A model generated the notes under the pieces. It was not told the DNA's origin and ran no database searches. It saw only the letters and a program-made list of their open reading frames with translations. A stretch of DNA of 39,531 nucleotides from Lachnospiraceae bacterium. GTDB taxonomy: Bacteria; Bacillota; Clostridia; Lachnospirales; Lachnospiraceae. The stretch lies in NCBI GenBank assembly GCA_030538915.1, contig JAUNTC010000006.1, forward strand, positions 1 through 39,531. The letters run 5' to 3'. Shown here piece after piece: positions 33,797 to 39,531 of this stretch; the first letter of the stretch is position 1; each line of letters opens with the position of its first letter. The translations under genes and the position numbers were made by a program.

Positions 33797-33825
33797 ATAT
33801 TAGCACATGTTTTTTTGTTTTGCAA
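33797..33825 (-). promoter_or_regulatory. Promoter of the T-box / aspS'-gatA'-gatB operon
   Basis: Minus strand TTGCAA (33820-33825), 17 bases, TGC-TAATAT (33797-33802). The transcript would start near 33790. Confidence 0.78.
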
Positions 33826-33852
33826 GTCTCATTTTAAAAAACTTCATTTCTT

Positions 33853-35415
33853 TTAAATCTGCTCCTCGCAGAGCACATCCATTTTTTCGTGTACTACACT
33901 CATATCACGCTCATCTGTCATTGTAACGATCATATCACCGACAAGTAATCTTGTTTTTCCTTTTGGTATGATCTCATCGGATCCTCGTTTAATTGCTACA
34001 AGAAGGCAATTATCCGGCCATTTTACATCTCGGATCCATTCTTCTTCCACCTTGGATCCTTGTTTTACAACAAAACTGGTAAGCACTTTTTCTCCGCCAT
34101 CTTCTACTACCGGCTCTCCATTCTTTTTTAGAAGACGTTCTAAAAGACTTTCATAAATTGGTTTTGACTTCATTAAAATTGCAACAACGTAAGCTACGAT
34201 CGATACGACAGACAAAGACAGCATCTGGCTCAATGATCCAGTCATCTCAAAGATCAGAATAATTCCGGTAAGAGGCGCTCTGACAATTGCCGCAAAATAT
34301 CCAGCCATCGCAAGCAATACAAAGTTGTTGATATACATTGGATCCATTCCAAAATACTGTACACCGATCGTTGCAAATGCACCTCCGATATAACCACCGA
34401 TCACAAGCAACGGGAAGAAAATGCCTCCCGGAGCACCAGATCCAAAACTAACTGCTGAAAAGATAAATCTTCCTACAAGAAGAAACAATACGGTAGAAAG
34501 CATCACCTTACTGTTCGTCAGATATTCGATCAGCGAATGACCGCTTCCTAAAAGCTCCGGTGCGCTGAAGCCTAAAATTCCTGCGCACACAAATGGAATC
34601 ATAATTTTCACTTCCGGTCGCAAAAAGCTTGCTTTATTATAGAGCTCCTGCGATTTCAATGTAAACCAGTTATAAAATGCACCAAGCACACCAAGCACTA
34701 CGCCAAGTGCCACGATCATTCCATAAGATGTGATCGGAAGTGCATGCAAAATATCAAACTGAAATACAGAGCTGACACCAAGTACATTCGAGCAGAGAAA
34801 ATCTGCAGTCAAAGAGGCAGACATCACAGAGATCAATACGGAAACCGAAAAGTTCTTATGCACTTCCTCCAATGAAAACATCACACCTGCCAGTGGTGCA
34901 TGGAATGCTGCCGAAAGTCCGGCACTTGCTCCACATGTCAAGAGAAATCTTTCTTCTGTCTTTCCTCTGTCCATCTTTCTCGATATACCTTTTCCGACCA
35001 TCGCACCAAGCTGGATGGACGGACCCTCTCTTCCAAGTGCCAGTCCGCCAAGGAGGCATAAAAATCCACCTGCGAACTTGGCCGGCAACACCTTCCACCA
35101 GCACTGATCCAGCTTTCCTACCATCTCCCCCTCAAGCTGAGGGATTCCACTGCCGGAAATCATGGACTCAAATTTTAAAAGCTTTGCCACAACAACAGCC
35201 ATCAAAAGGAGCAGTGCAAACCATCCTGCCATCCGTAGCGGATTACCACTGGCATACGCTAAAATTTCTTTCGTCCATTTCTGCGCATACTCCAGGCAAA
35301 TTCGATACAGCAGTACAATAAATCCTGCAACTGCTCCTACTAATATTCCTTCTCCTATTAAAATAATCTGAAACCGTTCCGCACGTTTGATCGTGCCCGG
35401 TGTATCATGTCTCAC
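33853..35415 (-). CDS. ClC-family chloride/proton transporter with C-terminal RCK_C-like domain
   Basis: 520 residues with about ten membrane segments. The three ClC anion-pathway motifs are present: GSGIP in SGSGIPQLEG, GREGP in LGREGPSIQLGAMVG (with the gating Glu), and GGIFFP in GAPGGIFFPLLVIGG. After the channel (to about residue 420), a short domain of about 80 residues follows (VLTSFVVKQGSKVEEEWIRDVKWPDNCLLVAIKRGSDEIIPKGKTRLLVGDMIVTM), which looks like the TrkA-C/RCK_C ligand-binding fold seen in some bacterial ClCs. It is not the CLC-F fluoride type by these motifs. The start is GTG 35415 with AGGAGGG seven bases upstream. It stands alone between the T-box operon and the Gld-like operon, so it may be monocistronic. 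Confidence 0.93.
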   Translation of the reverse strand: MRHDTPGTIKRAERFQIILIGEGILVGAVAGFIVLLYRICLEYAQKWTKEILAYASGNPLRMAGWFALLLLMAVVVAKLLKFESMISGSGIPQLEGEMVGKLDQCWWKVLPAKFAGGFLCLLGGLALGREGPSIQLGAMVGKGISRKMDRGKTEERFLLTCGASAGLSAAFHAPLAGVMFSLEEVHKNFSVSVLISVMSASLTADFLCSNVLGVSSVFQFDILHALPITSYGMIVALGVVLGVLGAFYNWFTLKSQELYNKASFLRPEVKIMIPFVCAGILGFSAPELLGSGHSLIEYLTNSKVMLSTVLFLLVGRFIFSAVSFGSGAPGGIFFPLLVIGGYIGGAFATIGVQYFGMDPMYINNFVLLAMAGYFAAIVRAPLTGIILIFEMTGSLSQMLSLSVVSIVAYVVAILMKSKPIYESLLERLLKKNGEPVVEDGGEKVLTSFVVKQGSKVEEEWIRDVKWPDNCLLVAIKRGSDEIIPKGKTRLLVGDMIVTMTDERDMSVVHEKMDVLCEEQI

Positions 35416-35448
35416 AAATATGCCCTCCTATATTCCTTTATCATATCT

Positions 35449-35454
35449 ATTATA
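35449..35454 (-). promoter_or_regulatory. -10 box of the ClC gene
   Basis: Minus strand TATAAT 34 bases before the GTG start, in the 80-base gap after the DUF4340 gene. No good -35 at 17 bases. Confidence 0.4.
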
Positions 35455-35495
35455 CGTAGGAGGGAGCGATTTTTCCAGTACAATTTATCACTCTC

Positions 35496-36023
35496 TTAGT
35501 CATCCGCAAACGAAGAGATTGAAAATTGCAGACTTTCTACAAGTGTACTGTCTATTGTATAGACCGTATCTTCGCCCTGCACCTTTGCGTAATAATCTTC
35601 ACCTGAAGCATTCCCAATCTCCAGCGTTCCTTTCTTTCCATCTTCTGTCTCATATGTTACTGTATAAGCTGGACTTGCCAATCCATAATCGCTCAGTGCA
35701 TCTGGATCTTCTATTGTTTCAACTGTCGTAAGACTGCTCACCGTACTTGCGATCTGCTCGACACTGCTTTGTATTAATGTGATGCTTTTATCTTTCGCAT
35801 ACTTCCATGTATTATTTTTCTTGACAAAAGACATATTTTTATTTCCTTTTGTATAATTGATTTTTGCAAGATTTTCTGCATTAATGATTTTCACTGTCTG
35901 TGTTTTCTTCTTTGCTGCCTTTTCACTTTTCAGATGTGCGTTCCACCCACGGATTCCTCCGTAGGCGCCGCACAATATGATAAGCAGTCCGAGCAGCAAA
36001 AGCATTCTTTTTTTCCGCTTCAT
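35496..36023 (-). CDS. DUF4340-type protein, short form
   Basis: About 175 residues from ATG 36023 with AGAGGAAC upstream. It has an N-terminal membrane anchor (MLLLLGLLIILCGAYGGI), a basic linker, and one DUF4340-like unit (INYTKGNKNMSFVKKNNTWKYAKDKSITLIQSSVEQIASTVSSLTTVETIEDPDALSDYGLASPAYTVTYETEDGKKGTLEIGNASGEDYYAKVQGEDTVY). Many DUF4340 proteins that follow GldG-like genes hold two or more such units and are two to three times longer, so this is a minimal or shortened form. It is the last gene of the Gld-like ABC operon, 25 bases after the GldG-like gene. Its role is unknown; it probably faces outside and works with the GldG-like partner. Confidence 0.82.
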   Translation of the reverse strand: MKRKKRMLLLLGLLIILCGAYGGIRGWNAHLKSEKAAKKKTQTVKIINAENLAKINYTKGNKNMSFVKKNNTWKYAKDKSITLIQSSVEQIASTVSSLTTVETIEDPDALSDYGLASPAYTVTYETEDGKKGTLEIGNASGEDYYAKVQGEDTVYTIDSTLVESLQFSISSFADD

Positions 36024-36048
36024 ATGTTCCTCTTTTTTTCTCACATCT

Positions 36049-37479
36049 CTATGCTTTTCTTCTCTTCCACCACTGGATAAATCCGTACACAAGAATCACT
36101 AGCGGAATACCAAATATAATAAACAGGCTGATGATTCCTGCATGCTGCACGGTATTGTATGTCACCTGCAAGCTCTTTGCTTTGATAGAAACATTTTCCA
36201 CATCATCATAATTTGCCGTAATCGTGTTGATAAAGAGATCCAGATTCTCAAGTGTAGACATATTGTCTGTAACGTCAGGATTAATGAGACTGTCCGAAGA
36301 AATAACGGTAAGTCTTCCTGTGTCTTCTTTATCTGTCGATGTACTTTCTGAATCCGAGGAGCTGTTCTTTGATTTTTCTGCCACTACACCAAGGGTATAT
36401 GTTCCCTGTTTCTGCTCCTCTCCGTCTACTGCATATCCATTAGATGATGTCTTCATAAATTCTGTTGTCGTGATCGTATCATCCTTCGTTTCAGACACCT
36501 TCAGGCCATGCGCATTTACAAGAAGGACCATATCGGAACTCAGTCCTTTTCCAAGATCACCGGTAGCACTTAATTCCGGGAAAATATAATAATAATTACC
36601 CTGGTAGCTTCTCTGCGTATCTGCAATATATCCATTTACCTTCTGGATTCCATATTTTTTCAGAAAACCATTCAGATTTGGCTGCGACTTATCTGCATCT
36701 CCGAGAATCACATAAATCTTTCCGCCATTGTTCATATAATTATTCAAAAGCTTTGCTTCATCTTCAGTAATGTCTTTTGTCGGCGCATACATAAATAAAA
36801 GATCACAGTCATCCGGTATTTTATTTTTCATGACCAGATTCAGTTCCTCTTCCTGAATGTTGCTCTTTCCGAGAAGATCTGTTACAGAAGTAGAAAACGT
36901 CCCTTCGCCATGACCTGTCGTATAATAAATTTTCTTCTGCGTGTCACTGGTCACGTAATTTATAGCACTCGTCAGCTGTCCTTCACCATCAAACTCGGAT
37001 TCTGACACACTTCCGGTTGTATAATAAGAAGATGCGTCACTCACAATGATACTGCTAAATGATACGGTCGTATTTTTTTTCGTCTTCTTATTCAATACAA
37101 GGATCGTATTTTCTTCCACGTTGTTCTTTGTTAATTCTCCAGGATGCAGTACCGGATCTACCCATTTCACAGTAACCTTATCCGAGAGAGCCGCATATTT
37201 TTTCAAAAATGTTTTGATTCTGTCGTCGGTAGATTTTTTCTGTGCATATACAGTAAAAGTAACTTCTGAGTCCAGCTTTTTTAATATTTTTTTGCTTGTA
37301 TTGGAAATTTGATATATTTTTTTGTCACTGACATCTACACTTTTCACATTTTCCGGAAGCTGGCCTGCGATCAGATTAACAACGACAACAATCGCAATCA
37401 CTAAAGCGATCATGCCGACACTGTAGCTTCCATTTTTAGAAGCTGCTTTTTTAAATGAATTTTTTATTTTTTCTAACAT
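36049..37479 (-). CDS. GldG-like ABC-associated extracytoplasmic protein
   Basis: 476 residues with an N-terminal TM (VGMIALVIAIVVVVNLIAGQL) and a C-terminal TM (AGIISLFIIFGIPLVILVYGFIQWW) around a large external domain. The domain starts with the conserved VDVSDKKIYQISNTSKKILKKLDSEVTFTVYAQK and includes KIYYTTGHGEGTF and LNNYMNNGGKIYVILGDAD, typical of the GldG/ABC-type uncharacterised transport family (PF09822 type). A Ser-rich stretch lies near residue 385. In Bacteroidetes the Gld ABC parts serve gliding; in Firmicutes the role is unknown. The start is ATG 37479 with GGAGG, 9 bases after the permease. Confidence 0.9.
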   Translation of the reverse strand: MLEKIKNSFKKAASKNGSYSVGMIALVIAIVVVVNLIAGQLPENVKSVDVSDKKIYQISNTSKKILKKLDSEVTFTVYAQKKSTDDRIKTFLKKYAALSDKVTVKWVDPVLHPGELTKNNVEENTILVLNKKTKKNTTVSFSSIIVSDASSYYTTGSVSESEFDGEGQLTSAINYVTSDTQKKIYYTTGHGEGTFSTSVTDLLGKSNIQEEELNLVMKNKIPDDCDLLFMYAPTKDITEDEAKLLNNYMNNGGKIYVILGDADKSQPNLNGFLKKYGIQKVNGYIADTQRSYQGNYYYIFPELSATGDLGKGLSSDMVLLVNAHGLKVSETKDDTITTTEFMKTSSNGYAVDGEEQKQGTYTLGVVAEKSKNSSSDSESTSTDKEDTGRLTVISSDSLINPDVTDNMSTLENLDLFINTITANYDDVENVSIKAKSLQVTYNTVQHAGIISLFIIFGIPLVILVYGFIQWWKRRKA

Positions 37480-37488
37480 AACGCCCTC

Positions 37489-38355
37489 CTAACTCCAACG
37501 CCTTTTCTGTATCATCTGCATCGTAAGATAAATAAAAACGACCGTAAGCGAGAGGTACATAATGATTCCGCTTACATCTACGAGATGATTGGAAATAATA
37601 TCATCAAGAGTTCCTGCCAGATAAAACTTACTGAAAAATGTATTCAAAGCGCTCTCATACAGACTGGATTTCACTGCATAAGTAACGATACAGCCAATCA
37701 ATGCGATTACTTCAAGCCCACCTGCGATCACAACATTCTCTGTCATGTGCCATATAATAAGGATCAAGAGTGTGAAAAGCGCAAGAACCCCAATCATATT
37801 AGAAAGAGCAGAAGTTGGAAGCATATCCAGAAGTCCGTTCCAAAGATACTGAAGCATCAAAATTCCAAAGCTTGCGATTGCAGCAATTATCTGACTTTCT
37901 GTTAAAGAGGAAATGAACATTCCGATGGAAAGATATGTGCAACCAAGCAGGAAGAAAATAAAAATTGCCATATAATCTTCCAAAATATATGCCGTTCCCT
38001 GGGTTTTAATTATGAGTGGGAAAATAAGATATACAAGACAAGGCACCGCTAAGATGCTCACCATAGCCATATGTTTTCCCATAACAACTTCAAAAAGGCT
38101 GACCGGTGCTGTAAGTAGCATCTGGTCTGTCTTACTTTTACGCTCCTCCGCAAAGCTTCGCATTGTAAGCACCGGAATCGCAACGATAAATACGATCAAC
38201 ACTCCTGATAACACATATGAAAAGTACGGATATCCGTAATTTAAGTTATATGCCATAAAATACACCCCTGTAAACGCTATCAGAAATGCGATAAATACAT
38301 AGCCGATCATCGAATGGAAATAAGATTTTAATTCTCGTTTATAAATAGCACGCAT
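37489..38355 (-). CDS. GldF-like ABC-2 permease
   Basis: 288 residues with six hydrophobic segments and the ABC-2 permease start (MRAIYKRELKSYFHSMIGYVFIAFLIAFTGVYFMAYNL). The conserved cytoplasmic loop is VLTMRSFAEERKSKTDQMLLTAPVSLFEVVMGKHMA. This loop (FAEERKxGTxExLLT) is typical of GldF-like permeases. Its ATG overlaps the ATPase stop by one base (TAATG), so the two are translationally coupled. The exported substrate is unknown. Confidence 0.92.
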   Translation of the reverse strand: MRAIYKRELKSYFHSMIGYVFIAFLIAFTGVYFMAYNLNYGYPYFSYVLSGVLIVFIVAIPVLTMRSFAEERKSKTDQMLLTAPVSLFEVVMGKHMAMVSILAVPCLVYLIFPLIIKTQGTAYILEDYMAIFIFFLLGCTYLSIGMFISSLTESQIIAAIASFGILMLQYLWNGLLDMLPTSALSNMIGVLALFTLLILIIWHMTENVVIAGGLEVIALIGCIVTYAVKSSLYESALNTFFSKFYLAGTLDDIISNHLVDVSGIIMYLSLTVVFIYLTMQMIQKRRWS

Positions 38356-39338
38356 TATTTTTCTTCCTCCTTACCGGCTAATTTTTGTTCTGCTTCTTTC
38401 TGCTCTTTTCCTCCTTGCGTCAGCTCAAGGAAAATGTCCTCCAGCGAAGATTTATTTAATTTCAAAGTAAGAAGCGGTATTCTTGCATCCGCAAATGCAT
38501 AGAAGAGTTTCTCTCGAAGGTCTTTGCCATCCTTGCTCTCCACATATGCAACATTCGTCTCTTCCCCTGTTTCTTCGTATTGCACAGACTGTATATCACT
38601 CATAGAGTCTAACATTTTTTCGATCTCTTCTTTTGAAGCTTTCACCTCCAGCATCACATGTGAGGCTCCACTCATAAGGTTTTCCAGATTTTCCGGCGTA
38701 TCACTGGCCACAAGATGACCACCTGCGATGATCATAATATGATCACACACTTCTCTGATCTCTGCCAGAATATGTGAACTTAATATTACCGTATGCTTTT
38801 TCGACAGCGTTCGGATCAGTTCTCGGATCTCGATGATCTGTTTCGGATCCAGTCCTACTGTCGGCTCATCCAATATAATAATCTGTGGAAATCCTAAAAT
38901 TGCCTGTGCAAGTCCAACTCTCTGTTTGTATCCTTTGGAAAGATTATGTATAAGCCTGTCCTTCACCGGATTCAATTTCGTAAGCTCCATTACTTTTTCA
39001 ATCTGCGCTTTTCTTTTCTCTTTCGAAATTTTCTTAAGCTCCGCTGCAAAGCCAAGATACTCACTCACTGTCATTTCCATATAGAGTGGCGGCTGTTCCG
39101 GAAGATAACCGATACATCTTTTTGCTTCCTCCGGCTCCTTTAAAATGTCGTGACCGTTAATAAGCACCTCCCCTTTTGTAGCGCCAAGATACCCGGTCAT
39201 AATATTCATCGTCGTAGATTTTCCGGCTCCGTTAGGCCCTAAAAATCCATAAATCTGTCCTTCTTCTACCGTAAAACTAAGATCATCCACTGCCAAATGT
39301 TTTCCATAACATTTGGTCAGATTTTTCACTTCAATCAA
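38355..39338 (-). CDS. GldA-like ABC transporter ATPase
   Basis: 327 residues. It has Walker A GPNGAGKST, Q-loop YLPEQPPLYMEMTVSEYL, signature LSKGYKQRVGLAQAI, Walker B IIILDEPTVGLDPKQ and the switch His in ILSSHILAEI. The C-terminal 100 residues (HVMLEVKASKEEIEKML ... LNKSSLEDIFLELTQG) are the usual DrrA/CcmA-type extension, and the protein ends in a charged tail. The start is a TTG at 39338 with AGGAGG nine bases upstream; no better ATG is nearby. It is the first gene of the four-gene operon ATPase-permease-GldG-like-DUF4340. Confidence 0.93.
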   Translation of the reverse strand: MIEVKNLTKCYGKHLAVDDLSFTVEEGQIYGFLGPNGAGKSTTMNIMTGYLGATKGEVLINGHDILKEPEEAKRCIGYLPEQPPLYMEMTVSEYLGFAAELKKISKEKRKAQIEKVMELTKLNPVKDRLIHNLSKGYKQRVGLAQAILGFPQIIILDEPTVGLDPKQIIEIRELIRTLSKKHTVILSSHILAEIREVCDHIMIIAGGHLVASDTPENLENLMSGASHVMLEVKASKEEIEKMLDSMSDIQSVQYEETGEETNVAYVESKDGKDLREKLFYAFADARIPLLTLKLNKSSLEDIFLELTQGGKEQKEAEQKLAGKEEEK

Positions 39339-39440
39339 AATACTTATCCTCCTGTATTGGTTTTATATTTTGACATTGTAAAGAAAAACCTTGATAAAAA
39401 TGTGGTTGTTTTATGTAGATTTTGTGAAATCCATGTACTA

Positions 39441-39463
39441 AAAAAGGTCCACTGGACCTTTTT
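39441..39463. terminator. Palindromic terminator near the right edge
   Basis: AAAAAGGTCCA, a central C, then TGGACCTTTTT: an 11-base perfect palindrome with A- and T-runs, able to terminate in both directions. It separates the Gld-like operon from whatever lies to the right. The 39339-39440 stretch shows no clear promoter pair. Confidence 0.65.
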
Positions 39464-39478
39464 GTCGTATGCTTGGCA

Positions 39479-39531
39479 ATCGAGTAGGAGGGAAAATTAA
39501 ATAAATTTTCCCGACCTCTCACACCACCGTA
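39479..39531 (-). mobile_element. Probable 3' end of a group II intron (rest off window)
   Basis: On the minus strand the window begins TACGGTGGTGTGAGAGGTCGG, which resembles the 3' strand of domain V and the joint to domain VI of bacterial group II introns. A hairpin GGGAAAATT/AATTTTCCC (domain VI-like) follows, then CCTCCTACTCGAT, a common type of intron end. The 3' splice boundary would be near 39479. The assignment is by recalled pattern, and only about 50 bases are visible. The reverse transcriptase would lie beyond the right edge. Confidence 0.6.

Noticed and set aside
33380..33856. Plus-strand open frames across the T-box region
   Set aside because: They are antisense to the T-box leader and its terminators, lack binding sites and have no recognisable protein features.
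39331..39522. Minus-strand 63-residue open frame upstream of the GldA-like gene
   Set aside because: It overlaps the palindromic terminator and the intron-like end, has no good start signal, and shows no family features.
1..39531. tRNA and rRNA genes
   Set aside because: No cloverleaf with a GGTTCRANNCC T-arm or rRNA signature was recognised by eye on either strand. A scan with a tRNA model would settle this.

Overview
The window reads as a chromosomal segment of a low-to-moderate GC Gram-positive anaerobe, most likely a Lachnospiraceae member. The signs are strong AGGAGG ribosome-binding sites, a CIRCE box, a T-box, AhrC/ArgR-type operators, HrcA-type control of htpG, a nondiscriminating AspRS/GatCAB remnant and GldA/F/G-like ABC genes. 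This placement comes from gene content and protein style, not from a database search. Nearly every gene is on the minus strand. The exceptions are the left-edge hsdS pieces, the recombinase, argG and one DUF5721-like gene.

Left region (1-3820): a variable type I restriction-modification specificity locus. The 3' half of hsdS enters from the left edge. A second, promoterless target-recognition (TRD) cassette follows in the same frame. Then come a tyrosine recombinase with a hairpin over its ribosome-binding site, a convergent terminator, and a silent hsdS' on the opposite strand with two TRDs and a frameshift. A SymE-like small protein closes the region. A dyad-symmetric core (TTCTCAT-T-ATGAGAA) sits at the TRD junctions in direct and inverted orientation, so both in-frame inversion and in-frame deletion are possible. 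To the right, comEC is cut off inside its conserved HILAISG stretch, which suggests the island borders or interrupts comEC.

3821-8267: one compact minus-strand operon with comEA (lipoprotein form), an OmpR-type response regulator, a sensor kinase without a normal start codon, a GerMN lipoprotein and truncated comEC.

8363-14772: arginine biosynthesis. argC-GNAT-argJ-argB-argD (minus) and argG (plus) diverge from a 220-bp region. Two well-formed promoters there overlap three ARG boxes.

14777-22938: signal peptidase II-like protein with a small coiled-coil partner, cytidylate-kinase-like protein plus CitMHS/NhaD-type transporter, a ClpX-family ATPase with an unusual acidic N-terminus, NAD-dependent DNA ligase overlapping an RluF-type pseudouridine synthase, and a DUF5721-like gene.

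22965-30697: htpG with promoter and perfect CIRCE, a MacB/FtsX-type ABC pair whose permease carries a very long coiled coil, and a PurF-like protein that lacks the catalytic N-terminal cysteine.

30704-33825: a decayed tRNA-dependent asparagine operon. A complete T-box leader with the overlapping specifier GAAC and two tandem terminators drives an in-frame chimera of the first about 70 residues of AspRS with a GatA lacking its catalytic lysine. A frameshifted gatB follows. The regulator looks intact while the regulated genes look broken.

33853-39531: a ClC-type transporter with a C-terminal RCK_C-like domain, a four-gene Gld-like ABC operon (ATPase, permease, GldG-like, DUF4340), and at the right edge what looks like the 3' end of a group II intron on the minus strand.
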